Part shown: one piece after another, positions 9,557 through 17,569 of the stretch | Numbering within the stretch: the stretch's first letter is position 1 | How the letters are laid out: the number at the start of each line of letters is the position of its first letter | DNA from: Anaerolineae bacterium | GTDB taxonomy: Bacteria > Chloroflexota > Anaerolineae > Aggregatilineales > Phototrophicaceae | Direction: 5' to 3' | Length of the DNA: 64,000 nucleotides | Assembly (NCBI GenBank): GCA_022824465.1 | Contig: JAJDZV010000006.1 | Coordinates: forward strand, 62,001-126,000 | Notes under the pieces: generated by a model | Databases searched by the model: none | The model's input: the letters and a program-made list of their open reading frames with translations, nothing else | What the model was told of the DNA's origin: nothing | Translations under genes and position numbers: made by a program

Positions 9557-10402
9557 TTACCAATCTTCCAAACCCAGCAGCTTCTCGCCGAGCGGCGTCA
9601 ACTCGGCGGTTGCGCCATGCTCGATTTCCCAACGCCGCGGATCGCCCGGAAACGCCGGACCGACGCGCGGTCTGCGCTCGCGCCAGGACGAGACGCGCTC
9701 CTGCCGCAAGGCTTCGTCATCCGGCGCGGGGAACATCGAAATGTACTGCGCCAGCCGCGGCTTGTCAGAAAGGTTGCGCGAGGTGCCGTGGGGCAGCATG
9801 CTGTTCCAGATGACCAGATCGCCCGCTTTCATCTCCACCCCGACCAACTCGAGCCCAGTGATATCCGGCTTCCAGGGGTTGCGGTCGGCCGGCTGCGTTT
9901 TGACCCATTCCTCAAACTCGCGGTGAAAACCGGGAACCACTTGCAGGCCGCCTTCGCCCGCTTTCACATCAGCTAGCGCCAGTACGCCTTGCACGCCGAC
10001 AGGCAGGGGACGCAGCGAGGTATCAATATCCCAATGCACAAAGCCCTGAAAGCCGCCTTCACCCCGCGCCGGCGGATTCAAATTCACACGGTCTATCGTC
10101 ACCCACAGCTCCTCGATACCCCAAATATCGACGAATGCGCCATAGATTCGCGGGTTCTGGCGGTTATTCCACAGCGCCTGATGCTGGTAAAGCTCGACCA
10201 TGCCCGAGCGATTCAACTCGACCATGCCGAATTCGCCCTGAGGCGCGTGATACCAGGTCTCAGGGTCGTCGCGATCCATCTCCATAAATTCCCAAATCGT
10301 ATCAACGACCGCGTCCACATCAGCCTGCGGCACGGCATTACGCAGGACGACATAGCCGTTCTCGCGCCAGAAGTTCATATCTTCCTGCGTTAGTGTGCGC
10401 AT
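9557..10402 (-). CDS. Phytanoyl-CoA dioxygenase (PhyH) family protein
   Basis: 281 aa. A non-haem Fe(II)/2-oxoglutarate oxygenase of the PhyH superfamily. The iron triad is visible as His123-x-Asp125 (FVHWDID) and His205 (WNSMLPHGTSRN), with Arg209 or Arg216 positioned to bind 2-oxoglutarate. Relatives hydroxylate lipids, ectoine, or small metabolites including phosphonates. AGGAG lies 9-10 bases before the ATG. It lies downstream of iolD on the same strand, separated by an R1 repeat, so co-transcription with the inositol genes is possible but not shown. Confidence 0.88.
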   Translation of the reverse strand: MRTLTQEDMNFWRENGYVVLRNAVPQADVDAVVDTIWEFMEMDRDDPETWYHAPQGEFGMVELNRSGMVELYQHQALWNNRQNPRIYGAFVDIWGIEELWVTIDRVNLNPPARGEGGFQGFVHWDIDTSLRPLPVGVQGVLALADVKAGEGGLQVVPGFHREFEEWVKTQPADRNPWKPDITGLELVGVEMKAGDLVIWNSMLPHGTSRNLSDKPRLAQYISMFPAPDDEALRQERVSSWRERRPRVGPAFPGDPRRWEIEHGATAELTPLGEKLLGLEDW

Positions 10403-10469
10403 TCAGCTTCGCTCCTAATTTCAGTGACCGCTCGGCCTTCTTTTCGGTGTACGATTGATAGCGCCATAA

Positions 10470-10496
10470 CGGGCGACTCACCGAGTCGTCCCTACA
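10470..10496. repeat. R1 palindromic repeat
   Basis: CGGGCGACTCACCGAGTCGTCCCTACA, the reverse orientation of the R1 consensus. It lies between iolD and the PhyH gene and could fold as a hairpin at the end of the iolD transcript. Confidence 0.75.
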
Positions 10497-10526
10497 TATC
10501 CTTAGTTCTCAGCGCCCGACGGACTT

Positions 10527-12389
10527 CTAATAATAATTCTCGCGGTCCTTGTTCGCCTCATAATCGGCGCGGGCCGCTTGCACCGCTTCCATCTCCGACA
10601 CCTCCGCCACCGGCACATCCCACCAGGCGCCGTAGCCGGGCACGCGCTGCCGCCGGTCAACCTCGGTGACGATGCAGACCGGTCCGCCTTGATGCGCCTT
10701 CGCCTCCTCCATCGCGCGGGAGAATTCCTCGCGGTCGCGCGCGCGGATGACATGGGCGCCGAGGCTCTCGCAATTCTTGGCGAAATCAATCGGCAGGGTC
10801 TCGCCATCAAGCTGGCCCGAGCCGCTGCGATAGCGATACTTCGTGCCGAAACCATCGCTGCCGACGCTCTTCGACAGCGCGCCGATGCTAGCGAAGCCGT
10901 GATTGTCCACCACGACGATATTCACCTTGATGCCCTCCTGCACCATCGTCACGATCTCGGTGTGCATCATCAGGAAGGAGCCATCGCCCACCATCACCCA
11001 GACCTCACGCTCGGGCTCAGCCAGCTTGACGCCCAAGCCGCCGGCGATCTCATAACCCATAGTCGAATAACCGTATTCGAGGTGATAGCCCTTGCGATTG
11101 CGCGTGCGCCAGAGTTTATGCAGGTCGCCGGGCATGCTGCCAGCCGCGCAGAGCACCGTGTCGCCCGCGCCCGACAGCGTATTGACCATGCCGATGACCT
11201 CGCCCTGGCTGAGCATTGGCTCGTGCTCGAGGTTGTAGATGCGATGCACCTCGGCATCCCAAGCCCGATTGTACGCCTGAGCGCGCGCGCGGTAATCATC
11301 GGCGACAGCATAACCCGCAAGCGCCGCCGACAGCTCCTCCAGCGTGACGCGGGCATCGCCAACCAGAGGCAAAGCGCTGTTCTTGTAGGCATCGAACTCG
11401 GCGACATTGATATTGATGAAGCGGATGCCATCCCTGGCGAAGGCGGTATTGGAAGCGCTGGTGAAGTCGCTGTAGCGCGTGCCGATGCCGATGACGAGAT
11501 CGGCTTCGCTCATCAACGCGATGGCGCCTTCCGTACCGGTTACGCCAGCCGCGCCCAGATTCGCCGGATTGTCATAGAGCAGCGCGCCCTTGCCCGCCTG
11601 CGTCTCTGTCACCGGGATGCCCGTCCGGGCGACGAAATCCTCCAGCGCATCGTGGGCATCGCTATAATGGACGCCGCCGCCAGCCACGATGATAGGCTGC
11701 TCGCTCGCGCGGATCCACTGTGCCGCCCGTTGAACCGCCGCGACATCGGGGCGATTGCGCGGGATCTGCCAGACGCGCTTCTCGAACATATCGGCGGGAT
11801 AATCGTAGGCGTAGGCTTGGATATCCTGGGGCAAGCTGAGCGTGACCGCGCCGGTATCAGCCGGCGATGTCAGCACGCGCATGGCTTCCGGCAGGGCGGT
11901 GATGATCTGCTCGGGCCGATTGATGCGATCCCAATAGCGCGAGACCGGCTTGAAGCAGTCGTTGACGCTGAAGTCCTGCGAATGCTCGTTTTCCAGCTGC
12001 TGCAAGACGGGCGCCTGGATGCGCTCGGCGAAGATATCGCCGGGCAAGATGAGCACGGGAATGCGATTGACGGTGGCGACAGCCGCGCCGGTGATCATGT
12101 TGGAGGCGCCGGGCCCGATGGACGAAGCGCAAGCGAAAGTCGCCAGCCGGTTGCGATGCTTGGCGTAAGCCACCGAGGTGAGGACTTGCGCCTGCTCGTT
12201 GCGGCATTGGTAGTAGCGCAACTCGGGCGCGTATTGTTCGAGCGCTTGGCCGACGCCGGCGACATTGCCATGGCCGAAGATGCCCCACATGCCGGCGAAG
12301 AAGGGATTTTCGACGCCATCGCGGCTGACGTGCTGCGCGGCGAGGTACTTAACGAGGGCTTGCGCCATGGTGAGACGTTGCGTTGTCAT
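10527..12389 (-). CDS. iolD: 3D-(3,5/4)-trihydroxycyclohexane-1,2-dione acylhydrolase (IolD)
   Basis: 620 aa, the typical IolD length. A ThDP-dependent enzyme that opens the cyclohexane ring of diketo-inositol to give 5-deoxy-glucuronate, the substrate of IolB. The N-terminal signature GIFGHGNVAGVGQAL (about 36-50) is characteristic. The three ThDP domains are present, with the diphosphate/Mg site GDGSFLMMHTE ending in VVVDNHG. The ATG at 12389 has AAAGGA nine bases upstream; that site overlaps the TGA of the DUF4435 gene at 12404. Any iolD leader of its own has therefore been lost or replaced, and its expression may depend on read-through from the cassette upstream. Confidence 0.93.
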   Translation of the reverse strand: MTTQRLTMAQALVKYLAAQHVSRDGVENPFFAGMWGIFGHGNVAGVGQALEQYAPELRYYQCRNEQAQVLTSVAYAKHRNRLATFACASSIGPGASNMITGAAVATVNRIPVLILPGDIFAERIQAPVLQQLENEHSQDFSVNDCFKPVSRYWDRINRPEQIITALPEAMRVLTSPADTGAVTLSLPQDIQAYAYDYPADMFEKRVWQIPRNRPDVAAVQRAAQWIRASEQPIIVAGGGVHYSDAHDALEDFVARTGIPVTETQAGKGALLYDNPANLGAAGVTGTEGAIALMSEADLVIGIGTRYSDFTSASNTAFARDGIRFININVAEFDAYKNSALPLVGDARVTLEELSAALAGYAVADDYRARAQAYNRAWDAEVHRIYNLEHEPMLSQGEVIGMVNTLSGAGDTVLCAAGSMPGDLHKLWRTRNRKGYHLEYGYSTMGYEIAGGLGVKLAEPEREVWVMVGDGSFLMMHTEIVTMVQEGIKVNIVVVDNHGFASIGALSKSVGSDGFGTKYRYRSGSGQLDGETLPIDFAKNCESLGAHVIRARDREEFSRAMEEAKAHQGGPVCIVTEVDRRQRVPGYGAWWDVPVAEVSEMEAVQAARADYEANKDRENYY

Positions 12390-12403
12390 GCGGCGGTGTC
12401 CTT

Positions 12404-13276
12404 TCAAATGTCTTCGGAAAGAATCTTAAAGGGGTGGTGAGTCAACTCCCAATCGCGGATACGACGGTAGAGTGCGGTCTTGATGAAATATACAAACTCG
12501 TATGCCAAGCGCAGAGCCCGCGAGAGTTCACCTGTTTTGGTCTGAACTTTCGCCTTGCCTGACAAGTCTGAATCTAGCGCAATGAGACAAGCCATTATGT
12601 CCAGCACATCGTGTCCACGACAAAGTCTGATGTCCGGCTCAGCTTGTCGACGTAACTCGCTAATATGATCCAAAAGCTGACTTGCTGAAAGAACCGAGTA
12701 CGTGACTAAACTCTCTGCGATTCTGCCTTCGTCTAACTCAAGCGTTTCGCTTCTGATTACGACGTCGAATGAGACCTGATTAAAACTCAGGTTGTAGTGT
12801 CGGTGTCGGTAGTCTAACAAGCGATAGTAGCCATATTCTGTCGCCAACCGCAGTGCAGTATCACGCAACTGTTTCTCGTACGACGCGGCAACACCAACGG
12901 GTAGCGTGTTCAGCAAAACTGTTTTAAGAGCAGGTGACATAACTAGCGTCAACTCCAGACTAGGCACGTCGTCATAGAGCATATTTTCTGTTCTAAGTTC
13001 GTTTGCGTCTTCAAGCAACCAGAAATCAGGGTCCACTATCGCAGCGATGTTTCTCCAATGTGGATATCTTGTGTTGAAAAATCGGAGCTTCGCGACAAGC
13101 GTGTCTTTGCCATTACTAATCACTAGCAGACACTTCTCCGCCTTGAATTTCGCCCAGACTCTATAGTCATCTGATCCCTCAACCAAGACATATGTGTGAC
13201 TGGAGTCAGGTTTTCCCCTCAACAAGTCTCTCGCCAACCGTCTGCTGGATCTGTCTCTGTGCGCCCGAATATTCAT
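12404..13276 (-). CDS. DUF4435 TOPRIM-like protein, AriB-type effector of a PARIS-like defence cassette
   Basis: 290 aa. The N-terminal part shows a TOPRIM-like pattern: YVLVEGSDDYRVW with Glu33, then IAAIVDPDFW with Asp82 and Asp84, as expected for DUF4435. In PARIS systems the DUF4435 protein AriB is a TOPRIM nuclease held inactive by the ATPase AriA and released when a phage anti-restriction protein is sensed. The gene starts three bases after the stop of the adjacent ATPase gene and has no clear ribosome site of its own, so it is probably translated by coupling. Composition is lower in GC than the iol genes around it. The domain call is good; the PARIS assignment rests on the pair and on residue patterns. 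A different ATPase-TOPRIM defence type is the alternative. Confidence 0.72.
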   Translation of the reverse strand: MNIRAHRDRSSRRLARDLLRGKPDSSHTYVLVEGSDDYRVWAKFKAEKCLLVISNGKDTLVAKLRFFNTRYPHWRNIAAIVDPDFWLLEDANELRTENMLYDDVPSLELTLVMSPALKTVLLNTLPVGVAASYEKQLRDTALRLATEYGYYRLLDYRHRHYNLSFNQVSFDVVIRSETLELDEGRIAESLVTYSVLSASQLLDHISELRRQAEPDIRLCRGHDVLDIMACLIALDSDLSGKAKVQTKTGELSRALRLAYEFVYFIKTALYRRIRDWELTHHPFKILSEDI

Positions 13277-13279
13277 GGT

Positions 13280-14653
13280 TTAAGCGGGAACTGCTTCGCC
13301 CAATTCAACCATCCATTCGTGCTTATCGCTGATAATGTCAGGAGAATGCGTCGCAATCAACATATCAAATTGCCGCAAGTCTGAGACTCGTTGGATATCA
13401 TCCAAGAATTGCTCCTGCCAGTTAACGTGAAGAGATATCTCTGGCTCGTCAATCATAATGAGAGAATTCGGTTTCGCGTTGAATAGCAATTGATAGAACA
13501 GAACTAACTCATGCTGTTCTCCGGATGAGAGGCTCTGAAGCGGGATTGGATGTTCTTCGCGAGCTGTAATTACAAACCCGTTTTGCCTATCCACCTTGAG
13601 CGTCTTGTGCTCGAAACGAGTGTTTATGATGTCGGTCAATACTCTCAACTGCTCAGCCAATCTGTCTAGTACAGCCAATTTGTGCTCCACGTCCTCAACA
13701 TATATTGAGAGCACGTTTGTAAGGTTTACCTGCGAACTGTCAAGTGTAGGAATATTGGGTGCGTCTTTCGCCTCGAAAATCCCTAACTTCATTAACTCCG
13801 TGCTCTTATCTTCGAGTTCACCTAACTTGAGTAGTAGAGATTCTTTGTCCAATGATGAAGACTGGCTCGTATCAAGCAAGCGAGTCGGAAAACTGCTGTC
13901 TATTCGCTGTGAACTTTGTCCATACTCTGTAAGTGTACTTTGGATAATTCTCGCAATCTCATCAGAATACCTCTCCACAGTTGATCTCTGCGTAAATCTT
14001 CTCGACGTGGAACGATAATGAGAAGATTGACCGTTTTCCGTCGAACTCTGTAATCTCTGAGTTTCAATGCACTCTGTATTTATGCTGTCCTTTATGTGAA
14101 GCAGCCATTCCGGCTCGCTTTTGGCGAAGTACTGTGAATCAAGATCATAAGCGCTAATGACTTCGTCCATAGTCATAGGTGAGCCAAAGTCCTCACTAAA
14201 CCAAACGTTGTTCCCGATTCTGTCAAGTTCTGGAATGGACTCTACAATGTCAATGAAGCGCCTGTACCTTTCCTGAGAGCGCGAAGGGCTGTAAGGATGT
14301 ATGTCAGTTCCGGGTTCATGGCTGTGCGATATGGAAAAGCTTGCATGCAATCTGCCTCCCACAGATCGCAACGCCTCGTCGCCGAGTTCACCTAACGCTA
14401 ACTGTCGCACAGGACGATCTTGGTCTACATATAAGCTTTGACCATTGTCAAAGTGAACGCCGAATCGATCAAACGGGACCTCAGAGAACATGCCGTAGTT
14501 GGAATTAAACAGGCCGTGCACCATCCGCAACAGCACAGTCTTGCCTACCCCGTTCGGCCCATGAATGACCGTAATCCGCGATTCCTGATTCAGCGGAATC
14601 TCGTGGTCGAAAACTCCGAACAGTTTACTCACTGTTATCTTCGTTATTCGCAT
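13280..14653 (-). CDS. AAA/ABC-type ATPase, AriA-type sensor of a PARIS-like defence cassette
   Basis: 457 aa SMC/ABC-like ATPase. Walker A GPNGVGKT is at 32-39. The central part is helical and low in similarity. The signature SLSSGEQ is at 374-380, Walker B LIMIDEPEISLH ends near 408, and the switch His is in ATHS at 434-437. No TOPRIM domain follows in the same chain, unlike OLD/GajA proteins; the TOPRIM-like DUF4435 protein is separate, as in two-gene PARIS. The ATG has GGAGGT seven bases upstream. A TATACT box at 14684-14689 (minus strand) could serve a promoter of its own, with no clear -35. One counted line within it (13681-13740) is 27/60 GC against 36/60 in iolB (15001-15060), fitting horizontal transfer. 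Confidence 0.75.
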   Translation of the reverse strand: MRITKITVSKLFGVFDHEIPLNQESRITVIHGPNGVGKTVLLRMVHGLFNSNYGMFSEVPFDRFGVHFDNGQSLYVDQDRPVRQLALGELGDEALRSVGGRLHASFSISHSHEPGTDIHPYSPSRSQERYRRFIDIVESIPELDRIGNNVWFSEDFGSPMTMDEVISAYDLDSQYFAKSEPEWLLHIKDSINTECIETQRLQSSTENGQSSHYRSTSRRFTQRSTVERYSDEIARIIQSTLTEYGQSSQRIDSSFPTRLLDTSQSSSLDKESLLLKLGELEDKSTELMKLGIFEAKDAPNIPTLDSSQVNLTNVLSIYVEDVEHKLAVLDRLAEQLRVLTDIINTRFEHKTLKVDRQNGFVITAREEHPIPLQSLSSGEQHELVLFYQLLFNAKPNSLIMIDEPEISLHVNWQEQFLDDIQRVSDLRQFDMLIATHSPDIISDKHEWMVELGEAVPA

Positions 14654-14700
14654 TGCCCCACCTCCAATGCCAATCTACAAATCAGTATACATCACCGCCC

Positions 14701-15582
14701 CTACCCCTCCATCCCATGATGCACAATCGGCAACCTGGGATCCTTAAACGTCCACGTCCCCTTCACCCACTCGTAAGCCGGATCATCGCTGTTCGCCAGC
14801 GACTGGGCGCTGCCCGCCAGGAAGTTCAGATAGTAAGTCGTATACCCGTGCGCGCTGACCACCGGATGGTAGCCCTCGGGCACCAGCACGCTATCGTGAT
14901 TCTGCGCCATCATAACGCCATCGATGCTGCGGTCGTCATTGTAAACGCGCTGATAAGCATAACCGCCGGGGTGGTCGATCTTGTAGAAGTAGATCTCCTC
15001 CAGGTCCGCTTCCAGCAAGTTGCCCGCCTCGTCCTCGACATGCACATCGTGTTTATGCGGCGGATAGCTGGACCAGTTGCCCGAGGGCGTGTAGACCTCG
15101 ACCGCCACAATGCGATGACAATTGAAACCCGGCGGCAATATCCCGTTGATCTGCCGCGAGGCGTTGCCGCCGCCACGCAGCTCGATATCGCTATCGGCGG
15201 GCCTCACCAGTTGCGTCGGAAAATCCTGGTCGGTCGGTACCCAGCAGGAGGCGAATTCCAGCCTGTCGCTCGTCGCCCTGATTGTGAATTGCTTGCGCCG
15301 CGACATATAGAGCGCCCAGGGCATGCCGCTGAAGACATCGGGCCGCCGTCCCACATTCAAAAACTCGCCGTCTGACGTGACGATATCGCAAGTCCCGCCG
15401 AGGATGACGGTGGCGTTTTCGTGCTCGCGGGTTTCGACGCTGAAGCTCTCGCCCCGGCGCAGGCGCATGGCCGCCATGTTGAGATAATCCCAGCCGGCTT
15501 GCCCGGCGCTGACCTCGGCAAAGATGCCCGAATCCCCGCTGTCTTTGGATTTGACCAGCATCGTTTCTGATGTGTATTGCAT
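14701..15582 (-). CDS. iolB: 5-deoxy-glucuronate isomerase (IolB)
   Basis: 293 aa, close to known IolB length. A bicupin-fold isomerase converting 5-deoxy-D-glucuronate to 2-deoxy-5-keto-D-gluconate. Characteristic segments are visible: GNWSSYPPHKHDVH (metal-binding His pair), EEIYFYKIDHPGGYAYQRVY, and VLVPEGYHPVVSAHGY. AGGAG lies nine bases before the ATG at 15582. It sits between the DfsB-like gene and the defence cassette; its product feeds IolC at 16351-17364. Confidence 0.93.
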   Translation of the reverse strand: MQYTSETMLVKSKDSGDSGIFAEVSAGQAGWDYLNMAAMRLRRGESFSVETREHENATVILGGTCDIVTSDGEFLNVGRRPDVFSGMPWALYMSRRKQFTIRATSDRLEFASCWVPTDQDFPTQLVRPADSDIELRGGGNASRQINGILPPGFNCHRIVAVEVYTPSGNWSSYPPHKHDVHVEDEAGNLLEADLEEIYFYKIDHPGGYAYQRVYNDDRSIDGVMMAQNHDSVLVPEGYHPVVSAHGYTTYYLNFLAGSAQSLANSDDPAYEWVKGTWTFKDPRLPIVHHGMEG

Positions 15583-15626
15583 GTCGTCAATCTCCTGTAG
15601 AGTACAGAAATAATTCTATCTGTTCG

Positions 15627-15699
15627 TGTAGGGGCGTCTCGCTGAGACGCCCGCATTGTATGGCGCATTGTTCGGGCGTTTCACCGAAACGCCCCTACA
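15627..15699. repeat. Two R1 repeats in opposite orientation
   Basis: 15627-15654 (TGTAGGGGCGTCTCGCTGAG and on) and 15673-15699 (CGGGCGTTTC..GAAACGCCCCTACA) face each other with an 18-bp spacer, making a large inverted repeat between the DfsB-like gene and iolB. Confidence 0.8.
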
Positions 15700-15703
15700 G
15701 CTC

Positions 15704-16213
15704 TCATTGCAAGCCGTCGGCATAAGCCCGCAGGTCGTCCACATGATCGGCATAGTGGGCGAAGGTATTGCCCACCAGAAAATACAGCAGCGGCATCCCG
15801 CGAATATCGCAGACCTCGGCGTCATTGATTTCTTCGTCGGTCATCCGCAGCAGCAGGTTCTCCAGCGGCGGAAAGCTGGCTTGAAACATCTCGAGCACGG
15901 TATTCAGCGGCAGGTCGCGGTTGTCGGCGAAGACGCGGGCATTGATCTCGTCCGGCGTCTCCGTGCGCGCCAGCATCTCGCCGGTCAGGGCGCGCGAGAC
16001 CCAGTTGGTCGCCGTCTGCTCCCACCAGGTGATATGGGCGATCATATCCTTGACCGACCACTCTGGATGCAGTCCCGGCCGGCGCGTCATCTCGGCGTTG
16101 TCCAGCCCGAGCCACAGCGCTTCCAACTCGGCCCGTTCCCGCCGCGCCCGCTCCAGCAGGTCATCGGCGCTCATATAGGTGATCCAGCCGTCTTCGTTCG
16201 TCTCAGTTGCCAT
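15704..16213 (-). CDS. DinB/DfsB (ClbS-like) four-helix protein
   Basis: 169 aa. The pattern EWSVKDMIAHITWWE followed by helical segments and a late His (TFAHYADHVDDL) fits the ClbS/DfsB branch of the DinB superfamily. Members bind metal or small ligands, and a few hydrolyse or protect against reactive compounds. It lies inside the inositol cluster between iolC and iolB but has no known role in that pathway. It might handle a reactive intermediate; that is only a guess from position. The ATG at 16213 has a modest GGAT upstream. Confidence 0.75.
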   Translation of the reverse strand: MATETNEDGWITYMSADDLLERARRERAELEALWLGLDNAEMTRRPGLHPEWSVKDMIAHITWWEQTATNWVSRALTGEMLARTETPDEINARVFADNRDLPLNTVLEMFQASFPPLENLLLRMTDEEINDAEVCDIRGMPLLYFLVGNTFAHYADHVDDLRAYADGLQ

Positions 16214-16279
16214 TGTGTTGATCCGTGTCCATGGTCATTCTCCATCCAATCTTGCCACCCCTAAAGCGCCTGGCGTCTG

Positions 16280-16345
16280 AACTCCCCTCCCTAATGCTTT
16301 GGATGCCCGCCATAGAGATGGCGGGAAGGGCCGGGGGTGGGGTAG
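16280..16345. repeat. R2 repeat with nested hairpin
   Basis: ACTCCCCTCCCT at one end and GGGCCGGGGGTGGGG at the other enclose an inner perfect palindrome CCCGCCATAGAGATGGCGGG. The same nested form recurs at 17483-17548. Confidence 0.85.
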
Positions 16346-16350
16346 AAATT

Positions 16351-17364
16351 TCAATCCAAGCCGCCGTAGGGCGCGACGAAGGCTTCCACCTCCGGCATGG
16401 TGGGCATGAAATTGGCGCAGCCGTGCTCAGTCACCACGATCGCGCCGCAGGCATTGCCCAGCCGCGCCGCCTTGTGCCAGCCCCAGCCTTTGACCAGTCC
16501 ATAGATGAAGCCCGCGCCAAAGGCATCGCCCGCGCCCAGGATGTTGGTCACTTCCACCGGGAAACCGGGCGCCTCGATGATATCGCCGTCCCGCAGATGG
16601 ATGCGCGCGCCTTCCGGCCCGATCTTCTCGACCACCGCTTCCGGTCCCATACCCAGCATGAATTCGATAGCGCCCCGCGTATCGCCGGCCACTTTGGTAT
16701 CGGAGACTTGCGAATGCGTGACTGTCATCTGCGCGATATCGCTGAGCATGGCGGCGTTGATCTCGTCTTCGGTGCCGATGACCACATCGACCAGGCGCAA
16801 CACACCACGCGCCACCACGCCAAAAGCGCGCACATCATGCCATTGGTCGGGGCGGAAATCGACATCGAAGATCACTCTCGCGCCGGCTGCGCGCGCTTGC
16901 TCAGCCGCCATCATGGTCGCGCTACGGCTCGGCTCTCGGCTTAGGTTGGTGCCGGCAAACTGAAAGACCCGGCAATCCGTCAGCGGGGCCGCCAGCACAT
17001 CGTCGATGTTCAGGTTGATATCGGCGCAATTGTCGCGATAGAAGACCAGGGGGAACTTGTCCGGCGGCTCGATGCCCAGCACGGCAGCTGCGGTGCGGTG
17101 CTCCGGCTTGCGCGGAATATAATGCGTCTCGACCCCCTCGTTGTTGAGGAAATGCAAGATGAAGTCGCCCACCGGGTCAGCGCCGACGGCGGTCAACAGC
17201 GCCGTATTCAGCCCAAGCCGTTTCCCGCCGACGCTGATATTCGTTGGCGAACCGCCGATGTATGCGGCGAAACTGTCTATCTCGGCGAAGGGCGCGCCAA
17301 TGTCGTTGGAATACAAATCAATCGAGCTGCGCCCCATGTGCAGGGAATCGTAGGTTTTGCTCAT
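16351..17364 (-). CDS. iolC: 5-dehydro-2-deoxygluconokinase (IolC)
   Basis: 337 aa PfkB-family sugar kinase phosphorylating 2-deoxy-5-keto-gluconate in inositol breakdown. The N-terminus reads MGRSSIDLYSNDIGAPF, the hallmark of IolC, followed by GGSPTNISVG. The C-terminal PfkB signature with the catalytic Asp is LGAGDAFGAGF. The ATG at 17364 has GAGG six to seven bases upstream; a TTG two codons earlier is less likely. The gene is bracketed by two nearly identical R2 repeats, one just past its stop and one in the iolG-iolC gap. Confidence 0.93.
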   Translation of the reverse strand: MSKTYDSLHMGRSSIDLYSNDIGAPFAEIDSFAAYIGGSPTNISVGGKRLGLNTALLTAVGADPVGDFILHFLNNEGVETHYIPRKPEHRTAAAVLGIEPPDKFPLVFYRDNCADINLNIDDVLAAPLTDCRVFQFAGTNLSREPSRSATMMAAEQARAAGARVIFDVDFRPDQWHDVRAFGVVARGVLRLVDVVIGTEDEINAAMLSDIAQMTVTHSQVSDTKVAGDTRGAIEFMLGMGPEAVVEKIGPEGARIHLRDGDIIEAPGFPVEVTNILGAGDAFGAGFIYGLVKGWGWHKAARLGNACGAIVVTEHGCANFMPTMPEVEAFVAPYGGLD

Positions 17365-17374
17365 AGACAACCTC

Positions 17375-17548
17375 TACCCCCTCTAAACGCCCCCCTCGGT
17401 CTCCCCGTCTCGCGGGGGGAAGAATCCCATAGCAATGGGGGAGACTTGCTTGCGCTATTACCACACCGCGCTCGACGATTGAATTCCCCTCCCTGATGCT
17501 TCGGATGCCCGCCATAGAGATGGCGGGTGGGGCTAGGGGTGGGGTTAG
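17375..17548. repeat. Cluster of R2 repeats between iolG and iolC
   Basis: 17375-17441 holds pyrimidine-rich and purine-rich arms (CCCCCTCGGTCTCCCC, CGCGGGGGGAAG). 17483-17548 is a full R2 copy with the same nested CCCGCCATAGAGATGGCGGG hairpin as at 16280-16345. The cluster fills nearly all of the 205-bp gap. Confidence 0.8.
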
Positions 17549-17569
17549 AAAAGCGACATTCCCTCATCG

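Noticed and set aside
10578-12440. 620-aa open frame on the plus strand opposite iolD
   Set aside because: Antisense shadow of a GC-rich gene: no motif, no ribosome site, biased composition.
12404-14653. OLD-family, Gabija or Septu system
   Set aside because: OLD and GajA have the TOPRIM in the ATPase chain, Gabija needs a helicase GajB, and Septu has an HNH protein; none is seen. DUF4435 as a separate protein fits PARIS better.
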